Source of the DNA: Candidatus Saccharibacteria bacterium UBA2866
GTDB lineage: Bacteria > Patescibacteriota > Saccharimonadia > Saccharimonadales > Saccharimonadaceae
NCBI GenBank assembly: GCA_002350545.1
Contig: DEEY01000002.1
Coordinates: 37,363 to 101,362 of the forward strand
Reading direction: 5' to 3'
DNA: 64,000 nt
A program made the position numbers and the translations under genes. The notes under the pieces were generated by a model, which did not search any database, was not told the DNA's origin, and saw only the letters and a program-made list of their open reading frames with translations. Positions 24,347-33,315 of the stretch are shown here, piece by piece. Every line of letters starts with the position of its first letter. Position 1 is the first letter of the stretch.

Positions 24347-24356
24347 TATAATTATA
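24347..24356. promoter_or_regulatory. Shared symmetric -10 for dnaG and the divergent membrane-protein gene
   Basis: TATAATTATA at 24347-24356 reads TATAAT on each strand. It is exactly 8 nt from the ATG on both sides (24361 plus, 24342 minus). The whole 24-bp interval including both start codons is almost palindromic. Confidence 0.7.
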
Positions 24357-24360
24357 CCAT

Positions 24361-25998
24361 ATGAACGACGCGAAGGAGGAAATAAAATCCCGGCTTAGCA
24401 TCGAAGACGTGGTGGGGCAGTACATAGAGTTAAAAAGAGCCGGTCGTAATTTAAAAGGGCATTCACCTTGGGGTGTCGATAAAACCCCAAGTTTTATGGT
24501 TTCGCCCGAAAAAGGTATTTGGCACGATTTTTCCGCAGGCAAAGGCGGTGATATTTTTACTTTTGTCATGGAAGTTGAAGGAATTGGCTTCAAGGAAGCC
24601 TTAGAAAAACTAGCCGGACAAGCTGGCGTAGACTTAAGTAAATACCGTGGCGGTGACCCAGCCGTCTCCAAGAGGAAGACTCGCGCCAAAGAAGCTTTAG
24701 CTCTTGCCACTAAGTATTACCAAGCTTGTCTCATTCGCAACAAATCTGTTTGCGAGTACGTGTTTTATCAAAGAAATCTTAATCGCGCCACCGTTGCCGA
24801 ATTTAAAATTGGTTATTCTCCCGCCTCTGGCAAAGCACTTACCGCTGTGCTCAAAAAGCGTGGCTTCACCGAGTCTGAACTTGATGCTGCCGGCCTCCTC
24901 AATCGATTCAAATCCGATATGTTCCGCGACCGTATGATGGTACCCTTTATCGATACCACAGGCAATGTTATTGGTTTCACTGCTCGCATTTTAAGAAAAG
25001 GTGAACCAAAATATTTAAATACTCCTGAAACAATTTTGTTCAATAAATCTAAGTTTATCTTTGGCCTTCATCAAGCCAAAGAAGCTATCCGTCGTGATGG
25101 TTTTGTAGTTATCGTAGAAGGGAACATGGATGTTATTTCCTCACATCAGGCTGGCGTCAAACAAGCTGTTGCCACTTCTGGTACTGCTATGACCGAGCAG
25201 CATCTAAAAGCCCTGTCAAACCTAACTAGCGATATTCGCCTTGCGTATGATGGTGATGAAGCAGGCGTCAAAGCTACTGAACGCGCGATTATGATGGCTG
25301 GCGATCTCGGGCTAGACCTCACCGTTATCTCTGATTATCACGGCGCCAAAGACCCCGATGAACTCATCCAGAAAGACCCTAAACTTTGGCAACAGGCTGT
25401 AAAAAACTCTATTCCAGCCGTCGATTGGCTTCTTTCAAAATATGAAGAAAACCTCGACCTCAAAAAATCTCCTGACAAACGCAAATATTCCGATATTGCC
25501 CTAAAACTACTCTCTTATGTTAAAGACGAAGTCGAACGTGCCTCTTATGAAGAAAAAGTTGCCAGAAAAATCGGAGTAGAAGTTAGTATTTTGCGTGAAA
25601 AAGGCGATCGTCTTCACCAAAAACTTACACAATCCACTAAAAGATTTCTCAAAAAACCTAAAACCGAAGCCAAATCCGACAAACTTAAAAAACTCGAAGA
25701 CTCTCTCCTCGCACTTAAAATATTTGGTGGTATTACCAAAACTAAAATCCCATTAGACATACCAGAAGATGAAACTAAGCTTGCCGAACTAGAACTTGTT
25801 TTTAATTCTGAACACGAAAAAACCAAAAGCCAAAACTATGAAGAAGAAGCTACCGAACTACTTACGCTTTATAACAAAGAATTGAACAAACACATAATTG
25901 CCAACTTGAACGAACAGTTAAAAACTCTTGATGAAAGCTCCAGTGAATACGAGGATATATTAAGACAAATAACAGACTTGCAAAAAACACCAATTTAG
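24361..25998 (+). CDS. dnaG: DNA primase
   Basis: 545 residues, somewhat short. An N-terminal CHC2-like domain, the catalytic DnaG_N and TOPRIM core ([26 protein letters not shown]) and a helical C-terminal region that should bind the helicase. All four zinc ligands of the CHC2 domain are replaced: CPFH reads SPWG (Ser35, Gly38) and HCFGCG reads HDFSAG (Asp56, Ala59), yet the surrounding KTPSF and GKGGDIF motifs are intact. It is leaderless, with TATAAT 8 nt upstream. rpoD follows 16 nt downstream, the old dnaG-rpoD pairing. Confidence 0.95.
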   Translation: MNDAKEEIKSRLSIEDVVGQYIELKRAGRNLKGHSPWGVDKTPSFMVSPEKGIWHDFSAGKGGDIFTFVMEVEGIGFKEALEKLAGQAGVDLSKYRGGDPAVSKRKTRAKEALALATKYYQACLIRNKSVCEYVFYQRNLNRATVAEFKIGYSPASGKALTAVLKKRGFTESELDAAGLLNRFKSDMFRDRMMVPFIDTTGNVIGFTARILRKGEPKYLNTPETILFNKSKFIFGLHQAKEAIRRDGFVVIVEGNMDVISSHQAGVKQAVATSGTAMTEQHLKALSNLTSDIRLAYDGDEAGVKATERAIMMAGDLGLDLTVISDYHGAKDPDELIQKDPKLWQQAVKNSIPAVDWLLSKYEENLDLKKSPDKRKYSDIALKLLSYVKDEVERASYEEKVARKIGVEVSILREKGDRLHQKLTQSTKRFLKKPKTEAKSDKLKKLEDSLLALKIFGGITKTKIPLDIPEDETKLAELELVFNSEHEKTKSQNYEEEATELLTLYNKELNKHIIANLNEQLKTLDESSSEYEDILRQITDLQKTPI

Positions 25999-26014
25999 AT
26001 TATACTTGAGATTA

Positions 26015-26989
26015 ATGAGCTCTAAGAATGACGATATTTTGAATGCAAAAGATTTAGCTTTGGAATTCGACGAACCAGAGAACGATGATCTTGAAAAAGA
26101 AGAAGAACTGTCCGATGAGGAACTCGCTATTACGGCAGAGAATGTCGATGCTTTCGCTGACGACTCGGTCAGGCTGTATTTAAGAGAAATTGGTAAAATT
26201 CCACTTCTTACCCCCGAAGAAGAGGCTGAACTCGCTCAGCGCATCGTTAAAGGCGACAAAAAAGCCAAGGACAAAATGGTCGAATCCAATATGCGTCTTG
26301 TGGTGTCTATCGCAAAGCGTTATGGTGGTCGCGGTCTTGATTTTCTTGACCTCATCCAAGAAGGAAATACTGGGCTCTTGAGGGCTGTCGAAAAGTTTGA
26401 CCCAGATAAGGGCTTTAAGTTTTCTACCTATGCTACTTGGTGGGTTCGCCAGGCGATTACGCGCGCCATTGCTGATCAAGCTCGTACTATTCGTATCCCA
26501 GTCCATATGGTTGAAACCATTAATAAGGTTCTCCGTACCACTCGCAAACTCACTGCAGAATTAAATCGCGAGCCAACTAACGAAGAAATCGCAAAAGCCT
26601 TAGATATGGAACCAGAAAAAGTTGGTTACGTCATGCGTATCAAACAAGATATCGCTTCACTTGACGCCTCCATCGGTCGCGAAGGTGACGACGAAGACTC
26701 CGTACTCGGCGATTTTGTCGAAGACGAAGAACGCGACAGCCCGGAAGACTCCGCCGCTAATCAAATTTTAAAAGAGCAACTTTCCGAAATTATCGCAACA
26801 TTAACCGACAGGGAACAAAAAATCATCCGCCTACGATTTGGCATTGGCGGTGGTCGCCCACATACCCTAGAAGAAGTCGGCGCTGAATTTGATGTTACCC
26901 GCGAGCGTATTCGTCAAATTGAAGCCAAAGCTCTCTCTAAACTTCGCAAAAACAAAGAAACCAAAAAACTACACGAATATCTAAAATAG
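26015..26989 (+). CDS. rpoD: Primary RNA polymerase sigma factor (sigma-70/SigA)
   Basis: 324 residues. It lacks region 1.1; it has region 1.2 ([20 protein letters not shown]), region 2 ([21 protein letters not shown]), region 3 and region 4 ([24 protein letters not shown]). Region 2.4 residues match a housekeeping factor that reads TATAAT, in agreement with the -10 boxes seen throughout the window. A TTG at 26006 gives a longer frame, but ATG 26015 is 8 nt after TATACT and is preferred. Confidence 0.96.
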   Translation: MSSKNDDILNAKDLALEFDEPENDDLEKEEELSDEELAITAENVDAFADDSVRLYLREIGKIPLLTPEEEAELAQRIVKGDKKAKDKMVESNMRLVVSIAKRYGGRGLDFLDLIQEGNTGLLRAVEKFDPDKGFKFSTYATWWVRQAITRAIADQARTIRIPVHMVETINKVLRTTRKLTAELNREPTNEEIAKALDMEPEKVGYVMRIKQDIASLDASIGREGDDEDSVLGDFVEDEERDSPEDSAANQILKEQLSEIIATLTDREQKIIRLRFGIGGGRPHTLEEVGAEFDVTRERIRQIEAKALSKLRKNKETKKLHEYLK

Positions 26990-26998
26990 GAGGTCATC

Positions 26999-27361
26999 AT
27001 GAAAAAATTACTATCTATCATTGTCGCTACCATCCTCGCTTTTTCTACTCTTGTCACGCCGGTCTTCGCTGCTGACCAAGACTCTGGCGTTGAAACTGCT
27101 ATTCTCACAGGCTGCGGCCAAGCCGAAGATGGCGTTCAATGTATTTTACAGCTAGTAGTTGACATTATGTCTATCGGGATTGGTATCCTTGGTGTAATTG
27201 GTATCACTGTCGTTGGCGTTCAATATCTCACTGCTGGTGGTGATGAGGCAAAAACCCGAAAAGCCAAGCAACGTATGTTCGAAATCGTCGTTGGTCTAGT
27301 CGCTTATGTTGTGATATATGCTGCCTTGCGCTGGCTTTTGCCTAGTTTCCAGGGCGTTTAA
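26999..27361 (+). CDS. TrbC/VirB2-like small membrane protein
   Basis: 120 residues with a cleavable signal peptide (MKKLLSIIVATILAFSTLVTPVFA), a short region with two cysteines (GCGQAEDGVQC), and two transmembrane helices split by a basic loop (GGDEAKTRKAKQRM). This is the topology of VirB2/TrbC conjugative pilins and of similar proteins common in CPR genomes. No other type IV secretion gene is nearby, so a conjugative role is unproven. An AGGAGG precedes the ATG; it is 9 nt after rpoD and may be co-transcribed. Confidence 0.7.
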   Translation: MKKLLSIIVATILAFSTLVTPVFAADQDSGVETAILTGCGQAEDGVQCILQLVVDIMSIGIGILGVIGITVVGVQYLTAGGDEAKTRKAKQRMFEIVVGLVAYVVIYAALRWLLPSFQGV

Positions 27362-27370
27362 GGATTGGCC

Positions 27371-28357
27371 ATGAAACGAATTCTTATTGTTTATAACCCC
27401 CGTTCTTCTCGTTATGCTGAGGTCAAAAAAGAAGTACTAGAACCGATTCATAGTCTTAAAGGGTATATCATCGGTAAATACGAGGTTAAACCCTCAAATC
27501 TTGATGACAACATTAACAATCTTTCTAAATTATTAAAAGATGGCGATCTTGTCATTTCAGCCGGCGGTGACGCCACTGGTGTTATTGCTGCAAACGCTAT
27601 CTTAAAATCCAAAAAAGACGTAACACTATCTGTTTTGCCTTTTGGCAATTTTAACGATCTCGCCCGCACTCTAGGAACTAACACCTTGAGCGAAATTCTT
27701 GACACGGGTGGCCGAAACCTATCTTCCGAGGACCGTAAGCTCGGCCGAACGGCCTTGAGTGTGTCCGAGGAAGATAGGTTCGGACAGGCCCCGTGTCAAA
27801 AACTTTATCCCCTAGAAATCTGGGTAGACGATAAATTCTTCCGCTACGCCACTTGTTACGTTACTATCGGCATGACCGCTTCCGCTGTCTATTTATACGA
27901 TCAACCCAAAATGCGCAAAAAACTAAGAACCAATTTCGGTCGCAAAATCAGCTCCTATACCGAACTTGCCAAATGGTATTTCAAAAATCGCCACAAAAAG
28001 CAATTTCTTCCAGAGTTTACCTTAAATGGCGTCAAGCAACATCCTAAAACTTCTGACTATGCCGCTGTCAACGGCCGTTCTATGGCACGAGTGATGAAGG
28101 GTGGCGACGATTTTTTAAGGCCGCATCATTTTCGTCACGAAACTGACCGCCTTACTAGTTTCCCCCGTTTAGCTAAACTAATGATTAAAAGTATTTTTTA
28201 TCGTATTCCTGGGACCGATACCACCGGTGATACTTTAGAATTTACTAATCCTTCCATCGTTGAACTCCAAGCCGAAGGCGAGCACACTATCCTAAAGAAT
28301 ATCAAAAAAATTGAAATCAAAAAAGGAACTAAATGCCTGAAAGTCATCACGAATTAG
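27371..28357 (+). CDS. Diacylglycerol-kinase-like lipid kinase (with palindromic insertion)
   Basis: 328 residues. The N-terminal DAGK catalytic domain begins RILIVYNPRSS, has SAGGDATGV at the nucleotide-binding GGDG position and VLPFGNFNDLARTLG. The C-terminal half holds the beta-sandwich domain. Family members phosphorylate diacylglycerol or related lipids; the substrate is unknown. Residues about 110-143 are encoded by a long inverted repeat inserted in frame between the two domains; KLYPLEIWVDDKFF resumes the family pattern. A TTG at 27365 is an alternative start. It overlaps the next gene by 25 nt. Confidence 0.8.
   Translation: MKRILIVYNPRSSRYAEVKKEVLEPIHSLKGYIIGKYEVKPSNLDDNINNLSKLLKDGDLVISAGGDATGVIAANAILKSKKDVTLSVLPFGNFNDLARTLGTNTLSEILDTGGRNLSSEDRKLGRTALSVSEEDRFGQAPCQKLYPLEIWVDDKFFRYATCYVTIGMTASAVYLYDQPKMRKKLRTNFGRKISSYTELAKWYFKNRHKKQFLPEFTLNGVKQHPKTSDYAAVNGRSMARVMKGGDDFLRPHHFRHETDRLTSFPRLAKLMIKSIFYRIPGTDTTGDTLEFTNPSIVELQAEGEHTILKNIKKIEIKKGTKCLKVITN
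27699..27799. repeat. Inverted repeat, core family II (in frame in lipid kinase gene)
   Basis: Arms 27699-27732 and 27764-27799 are reverse complements with small indels (TTGACACGGG, AACCTATCTTCC). The 31-bp core 27733-27763 contains GGCC-GAAC-GGCC. Against the pilD-proximal copy the core differs at four positions, two of which are a compensating pair in the stem (GGGC/GCCC to GGCC/GGCC). Confidence 0.87.
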
Positions 28358-29130
28358 AACAAGTCATAAAATACATGAAGTCACACTGGCCTTCCACGGT
28401 TAAACCAGAGTGGCAGGTCGAACTAACCGAATATCCTGAAATCCTTCATAAAGTCATTTCGGATTTCACCATTGCTGCGACCAAAAATCACCACCTAATT
28501 CGCATTGCTGGACTTTCCGGTTCAGGTAAGACCACTCAAATTCTCCCCGCAGTGGAGGCTTATAGTAGAAAGCATAACTTCGAGCCAATACTCCTAGCTG
28601 CTCGCCGTTTTGTAGAATATCACCCTCACTTTCAAGAAATTAAAGATTTCTACGGCGATAAAAACCTCCGTAAACTCACCGACGAGTTTAGCACCATTAT
28701 GTTATTTCTTACCCTGTTAGAGCTCACCAAGGGTGGCTATGATATTGTTTTAGATGTCACTCTTCTAGACCCTGAGATGGAGGCTATCTTGATTAAGATG
28801 CTAAAAGCAAATCAATATGATTTTACAATTTTGATGGTTGCAACCTCTCCTACTGTTACCGAAAAGTTTTTGCAAGGTCGTGCCTGGCGCCACTCTAAAG
28901 AAACCGAACAAGAGTTTATTCGCGCCACCGAAAAAGCTCTAAGTTTTTATGCCAAAAACGCTCCTAATACCCACATTATTATCTGGAGCGTCTACGACTT
29001 AGACCCTATTTACGACGGTCCAACCAAAGACTGCCTTAGTATTTTTCATGATTATTCTTCACGCACTGAACTCCCAAAACCAGACGACGATGCCCGACGT
29101 GATGCTAAAATCGCTTATCTCACCAAATAA
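28333..29130 (+). CDS. Zeta-toxin-like P-loop kinase
   Basis: 265 residues. A P-loop GLSGSGKTTQ sits at about residue 60, preceded by a helical lead-in and followed by VEYHPHFQEI and a long helical region with RAWRHSKETEQEF, the layout of zeta-toxin/UDP-N-acetylglucosamine kinase family members. No epsilon-like antitoxin is adjacent. The upstream partner is a lipid kinase, overlapping by 25 nt, so a housekeeping kinase role is as likely as a toxin role. The phosphorylated substrate cannot be read from the sequence. Confidence 0.65.
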   Translation: MPESHHELEQVIKYMKSHWPSTVKPEWQVELTEYPEILHKVISDFTIAATKNHHLIRIAGLSGSGKTTQILPAVEAYSRKHNFEPILLAARRFVEYHPHFQEIKDFYGDKNLRKLTDEFSTIMLFLTLLELTKGGYDIVLDVTLLDPEMEAILIKMLKANQYDFTILMVATSPTVTEKFLQGRAWRHSKETEQEFIRATEKALSFYAKNAPNTHIIIWSVYDLDPIYDGPTKDCLSIFHDYSSRTELPKPDDDARRDAKIAYLTK

Positions 29131-29173
29131 TCTCTTGTCAACTCCTCTAATCTGTGATATAATACTCCCTAAT

Positions 29174-29392
29174 ATGGCTATAAAAGTTACAAGAAAAGAC
29201 CAAGGTGAAGCGAACGAGAACATTATTCGTCGTTTTAACCGCAAAGTCCTCCAAAGTGGTATGATGCCTCTTAAAAAGTCGCAAATGCGTTTTTCTAAAC
29301 CAATATCCAAACGTGAACGCCGCGCTAAGGCTATCATCCGCGAAGCACGCAAGGCCGAAAAGACCGAGCGCATCAAGTTGGGGCTCAAATAA
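29174..29392 (+). CDS. rpsU: 30S ribosomal protein bS21
   Basis: 72 residues. The protein begins MAIKVTRKDQGEANENIIRRFNRKVLQSG and ends in a basic helical tail (SKRERRAKAIIREARKAEK), the bS21 pattern. The ATG at 29174 follows TATAAT by about 10 nt with no Shine-Dalgarno sequence, so the mRNA has little or no leader. It stands alone between its own promoter and a strong terminator. Confidence 0.92.
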   Translation: MAIKVTRKDQGEANENIIRRFNRKVLQSGMMPLKKSQMRFSKPISKRERRAKAIIREARKAEKTERIKLGLK

Positions 29393-29393
29393 T

Positions 29394-29418
29394 AAAATCC
29401 CCTTAGGGGGATTTTTTG
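29394..29418 (+). terminator. Terminator of rpsU
   Basis: AAAATCCCC-TTAG-GGGGATTTTTT, directly after the rpsU stop. Confidence 0.88.
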
Positions 29419-29455
29419 ATTGCCATATATGGTATAATATCCCTAAAGGAGATTT

Positions 29456-30049
29456 ATGATTATATTATTTGGTTTAGCTGGTTCAGGCAAGGGCACTCAG
29501 GGGAAGGCATTATCTGAAGTTTTTGGTTGGAAATGGCTTTCCGTTGGCGAAGCCATCCGTCAACACGGCGGCTACGAGGAAATCATCAATAACGGCGGCC
29601 TCATCCCTGACGAAGATGTCATTAGATTAATGGACAAACAAATTGAAAAAGCCGAAGATGAGGGTTTTGATGTAATTTTAGATGGTTACCCTAGGGACAA
29701 AGTCCAAGCCGAATATATTATGGATCATATGGCCGCTAAGGTTGACGGTGCCATCATTCTTGAAGTTCCAAAAGAAGAACTCTACCAGCGTCTCGCTCTC
29801 CGTGGCCGCGACGATGACAAAGAGCGCGCTAGTATCGACAAACGTTTTGAAATCTTTGAACAAAATATTTATTCAATTTTACCTCTGTTAGAAGCTAAGA
29901 ATATCCCAATCGAGCGTGTTGATGGCGTTGGTAAAATCGAAGAAGTTACTAAGCGTTTAATAAATGTAGTCAAACAAATGAATCCCGATGCCACCGAGCA
30001 AGAAAACGACGTCAACGGCGACGATATTGAAAGGAGCTACGGTGAATAA
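29456..30049 (+). CDS. adk: Adenylate kinase
   Basis: 197 residues, short-lid type. P-loop FGLAGSGKGTQ, the AMP-binding region, VILDGYPRDKVQAE, and the LRGRDDDKERASIDKRFEIFE segment in the lid/Arg region. It interconverts ATP+AMP and 2 ADP. No zinc-binding lid cysteines are present. AAAGGAG precedes the ATG. The last 20 residues are an acidic Asn/Asp-rich tail; its end overlaps the map start by 8 nt. Confidence 0.9.
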   Translation: MIILFGLAGSGKGTQGKALSEVFGWKWLSVGEAIRQHGGYEEIINNGGLIPDEDVIRLMDKQIEKAEDEGFDVILDGYPRDKVQAEYIMDHMAAKVDGAIILEVPKEELYQRLALRGRDDDKERASIDKRFEIFEQNIYSILPLLEAKNIPIERVDGVGKIEEVTKRLINVVKQMNPDATEQENDVNGDDIERSYGE

Positions 30050-30827
30050 GGGGCAGATTAATATTGAGACTGCCTCCAGAGCAGAAGTCGACCAAAAAAT
30101 CACTGCTATGCGCGAATGTGGTAAAATCCACGCCAAGATTTTTCAAGATCTCAGAGAATACGTCAAGCCTGGCATGACCGGCAAACAAATCGACGCCTGG
30201 GTCAGGGAGCAAATCATAAAACACGGCGCCAAAGTCGCCTATGATATGCTAGACGATGAGTTTCCGGGCGCTATTTGTATCTCAGTCAACGACGAGCTAG
30301 TTCATGGTGCTCCGAAGGATGAACCACTAGCAGAAGGCGACAAAGTCTCTTTCGATTTGGATATTTATTATAAGGGTTATTTCACTGATTCCGCTTTCAC
30401 TATGCTGGTCGGTGACACTGGCTCACCTGCCATCAAGAAAATGATTCAAGTCACCGAATCCTCCATGTGGGAGGGAATCGAGCAGGTCAAGCCCGGCGCT
30501 CACATCGGCGACATCGGGCACGCCGTCGAAAAGGTTCTGAAAAAAGGCCATCTCGGCGTTATTGAAAACTACATCGGTCACGGCATCGGTAAGACTATGC
30601 ACGAAGAACCCGAAGTTCCAAACTATGGCAAAAAAGGCCACGGTTACAAACTCGTTGAGGGCGACACTATCTGCATTGAGCCAATGTCCTGCCTTGGTAA
30701 ACCGGCTAATTACGTTGATAAAGACGACAATTGGACCGTCAAAATGAAGGACGGCTCTATTGGTTGTCATTGCGAACACACTGTTTTAGTCACAAAAGAT
30801 GGTTATGAAGTTTTAACTATGTTATAA
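30042..30827 (+). CDS. map: Methionine aminopeptidase, type I
   Basis: 261 residues from a GTG start at 30042 preceded by AAGGAG; the upstream frame extension lies within adk and is unlikely. The metal ligands are visible in order: Asp in SFDLDIYYKGYFTDSAF, His in YIGHGIGKTMHEEPEV, Glu in ICIEPM and Glu in CEHTVLV. It removes the initiator Met. adk-map is a classic pair, in other bacteria inside the spc ribosomal operon. The ftsA promoter overlaps its stop codon. Confidence 0.94.
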   Translation: MNKGQINIETASRAEVDQKITAMRECGKIHAKIFQDLREYVKPGMTGKQIDAWVREQIIKHGAKVAYDMLDDEFPGAICISVNDELVHGAPKDEPLAEGDKVSFDLDIYYKGYFTDSAFTMLVGDTGSPAIKKMIQVTESSMWEGIEQVKPGAHIGDIGHAVEKVLKKGHLGVIENYIGHGIGKTMHEEPEVPNYGKKGHGYKLVEGDTICIEPMSCLGKPANYVDKDDNWTVKMKDGSIGCHCEHTVLVTKDGYEVLTML

Positions 30828-30834
30828 TAAGCTT

Positions 30835-32064
30835 ATGGATAGTGACAAACGTTTCGTTACTGGTTTAGATGTAGGTACCGAAAATATCCGTGCCGTAATT
30901 GCTTCGATTGATAAAGAAGGCAAAATTGCCATTGTCGGTTTTAATGAGGGCAAGTCTGCCGGCATGCGAAAAGGCATACCTGCTAATCTTGCAGGCCCTG
31001 CTGGCGCCATCGATCGTACCCTTGGTGATGCTGAGCGTATGGGTGGCTACGACGTAAGGAGTGCCTATGTCTCTATTAATGGTTCTACTGTAATGTCCAA
31101 CCACACCGAAGGCATGATTGCTGTTGGTACTATAGAACACGAAATTGACAACGAAGATTTAATGCGTGTAGAGGATATTGCTGTTTCTGGTCGTATTCCA
31201 GCTAACCGCGAAGTTCTAGACGTTATTCCTTTAGAATATGCCCTGGATGGACAAAGCGGTATCAAAGATCCTCTCGCCATGTCTGGCGCTCGGCTTGAAG
31301 TTCGCGCTTGTGTGGTTTCTGCTCTCACCCCCAATGCTGAAAACCTCAAAAAATCCACCGCTGCTGCTGACGTGCAAGCTCTTAAACTAGTTCCAACTGC
31401 AGTTGCTGCAGCGAGAGCTGTCTTAAATGAACGCCAAAAGGAAAACGGCGTCGCTGTAGTTGATTTTGGCGCAGCTACTACTTCTATCGCTATTTACGAA
31501 GAGGGTGATTTACAATATGTTGGTGTAATTCCGGTCGGTTCTAATAATATTACGAATGATTTAGCAATTGTTCTTGCCATCGATCCTGAGCTTGCCGAAG
31601 AAATCAAAACCCGTTATGTTACTGGCGATTTCGAATCTGACAAAAGCCTCGCCATCAAGGTAGGGAAGCACGGCGAACGCACTTTTGAACGCAAGGAAGT
31701 TGAAGAAGTAGTTAAAGCTAGATTAGAAGAAATTTTTTCCGAGATTCGTAAAAAACTAAAATCTGCTCATTATGATCAGCGTTTACCAGAGGGAATTATC
31801 TTAACTGGTGGTGGTGCTAAAATGCGTGATATTGATATTTTTGCTAAAAAATGCCTCGAAGCTGCCGTTAAAATTGGTGCCCCACACGGATTAGATGGGG
31901 TTGCCGAACAAATCGAAAAACCTGAATTTGCTGTCTCAGTAGGGCTAGCTTTATTTGCTGCAGAAGAAATCGACTATACCCCTATACAGAATAAAAAATC
32001 CAAGAAACAAAAGAAAAAATCCGAAGGCGGCAATTTCTTGAAAAAAATATTCAGTAAGTTCTAG
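30835..32064 (+). CDS. ftsA: Cell division protein FtsA
   Basis: 409 residues. Actin-like fold with VTGLDVGTENIRAVIAS, an FtsA-specific 1C domain (SAYVSINGSTV), VAVVDFGAATTSIAIY and GIILTGGGAKMRDI. It ends in a basic Lys-rich stretch plus NFLKKIFSKF, the amphipathic membrane-targeting helix. It tethers FtsZ to the membrane. TATAAT (30823-30828) is 6 nt before the ATG. The genes ftsA and ftsZ are adjacent, but ftsZ has its own promoter. Confidence 0.95.
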   Translation: MDSDKRFVTGLDVGTENIRAVIASIDKEGKIAIVGFNEGKSAGMRKGIPANLAGPAGAIDRTLGDAERMGGYDVRSAYVSINGSTVMSNHTEGMIAVGTIEHEIDNEDLMRVEDIAVSGRIPANREVLDVIPLEYALDGQSGIKDPLAMSGARLEVRACVVSALTPNAENLKKSTAAADVQALKLVPTAVAAARAVLNERQKENGVAVVDFGAATTSIAIYEEGDLQYVGVIPVGSNNITNDLAIVLAIDPELAEEIKTRYVTGDFESDKSLAIKVGKHGERTFERKEVEEVVKARLEEIFSEIRKKLKSAHYDQRLPEGIILTGGGAKMRDIDIFAKKCLEAAVKIGAPHGLDGVAEQIEKPEFAVSVGLALFAAEEIDYTPIQNKKSKKQKKKSEGGNFLKKIFSKF

Positions 32065-32073
32065 GTAAACCCC

Positions 32074-32102
32074 TTGCTTTTACATTATTTTTGGTGTACA
32101 AT
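32074..32102 (+). promoter_or_regulatory. Promoter of ftsZ
   Basis: TTGCTT (32074-32079), 17 bp, TACAAT (32097-32102), then a leader with GAGGTG before the ATG at 32129. Confidence 0.75.
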
Positions 32103-32128
32103 TAGGTTAAATTTAAGCGAGGTGAATT

Positions 32129-33301
32129 ATGCCAGAAGTTAAACCAACAGAGGTGGAAAGTAAAGCAAGTATTAAAGTAGTAGGTGTAGGTGGCGCCGGT
32201 GGTTCTGCAGTTGAACGCATGAAAGAAGTAGGTCTTTCTGGCGTTGAATTTGTCGCAATTAACACCGATGCACAAGCCCTTCATCATTCTCCAGCTGACA
32301 CCAAGGTCCATATTGGTAAAGGCCTTGGCGCAGGTGGTGATCCTGAAAAAGGCCGCGAGGCTGCGGAAGAAGGTAGAGAGGCTATCGATAAAGCCCTAGA
32401 CGGCGCAGATATGGTGTTTATTACCTTAGGCGCTGGTGGTGGCACAGGCTCTGGTGCTGGTCCAATCGTAGCCGAAGAAGCTCGCAAAAAGGACATCCTC
32501 ACTGTCGGTGTAGCTACTAAGCCGTTCACATTTGAGGGAGCCCGTCGCCGCGCCAATGCTGATGTCGCCATTGATAAATTAGCCCGCAATGTTGATGCAT
32601 TGATTACTATCCCAAACGACCGATTGTTGCAGACTATTGACCCGCGTACTCCGCTTCTTGAAACATTTAAGATTGCTGACGATGTTTTGCGTCAAGGGGT
32701 TCAGGGTATTTCCGAGCTTATTACCGAGCATTCTTTGATCAACCTAGACTTTGCCGATGTTAAAGCTATTATGAAAAATGCCGGCTCCGCATTAATGGGC
32801 ATTGGTCGTGCTAGTGGCGAAAACCGTGCCGTTATCGCTGCCCAACAAGCCGTTGAATCGCCTCTTATTGAGGTTAAAATCGATGGCGCTCGTGGCGTAC
32901 TCTTTAGTGTGGCCGGTGGTTACGATATGTCCATGAGTGAAGTCCAAGAGGCCGCCGAAGTTATCACTGGTGCTGTTTCACCTGATGCTAATATTATCTT
33001 TGGCGCCAGCATTCGCCCTGAGCTCGAAGATGAAATCGTTGTTACCGTGGTTGCGACTGGTTTTGATTCCAGTTATTATGCCGAACCAGAACCGGCCGAA
33101 GAAGAACAACCAACTTCTAGTTTCAGAAGCGAAAAGCCTTCTTCAGAAGCCAAGGATTTTGCCCAAGACAACAAATCAAACATGTGGGATTCCATTAAAA
33201 ATGAGCCTGAACCAGAGTCCGAACCTACTCCATCAGATGATGACGAATTAGACGTCCCACCTTCTCTCCGGGAGCGTCTCAAAGGTAAAAGGAAGAAATA
33301 G
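32129..33301 (+). CDS. ftsZ: Cell division GTPase FtsZ
   Basis: 390 residues. The N-terminal GTPase domain has VVGVGGAGGSAVERM and the tubulin signature GAGGGTGSGAGP; the C-terminal domain follows. A Glu/Pro/Ser-rich linker of about 70 residues leads to a conserved tip, DVPPSLRERLKGKRKK, matching the FtsA-binding peptide. It polymerises into the Z-ring. It has its own promoter and Shine-Dalgarno sequence, in keeping with higher dosage than ftsA. nrdR follows within 15 nt. Confidence 0.97.
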   Translation: MPEVKPTEVESKASIKVVGVGGAGGSAVERMKEVGLSGVEFVAINTDAQALHHSPADTKVHIGKGLGAGGDPEKGREAAEEGREAIDKALDGADMVFITLGAGGGTGSGAGPIVAEEARKKDILTVGVATKPFTFEGARRRANADVAIDKLARNVDALITIPNDRLLQTIDPRTPLLETFKIADDVLRQGVQGISELITEHSLINLDFADVKAIMKNAGSALMGIGRASGENRAVIAAQQAVESPLIEVKIDGARGVLFSVAGGYDMSMSEVQEAAEVITGAVSPDANIIFGASIRPELEDEIVVTVVATGFDSSYYAEPEPAEEEQPTSSFRSEKPSSEAKDFAQDNKSNMWDSIKNEPEPESEPTPSDDDELDVPPSLRERLKGKRKK

Positions 33302-33315
33302 TAAAGGAGGCGCGG

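Noticed and set aside
26006..26015. TTG start for rpoD
   Set aside because: ATG at 26015 lies 8 nt after TATACT, matching the leaderless pattern; the TTG would overlap the -10.
28333..29130. Calling the zeta-like kinase part of a toxin-antitoxin system
   Set aside because: No small antitoxin gene precedes or follows; its partner is a lipid kinase.
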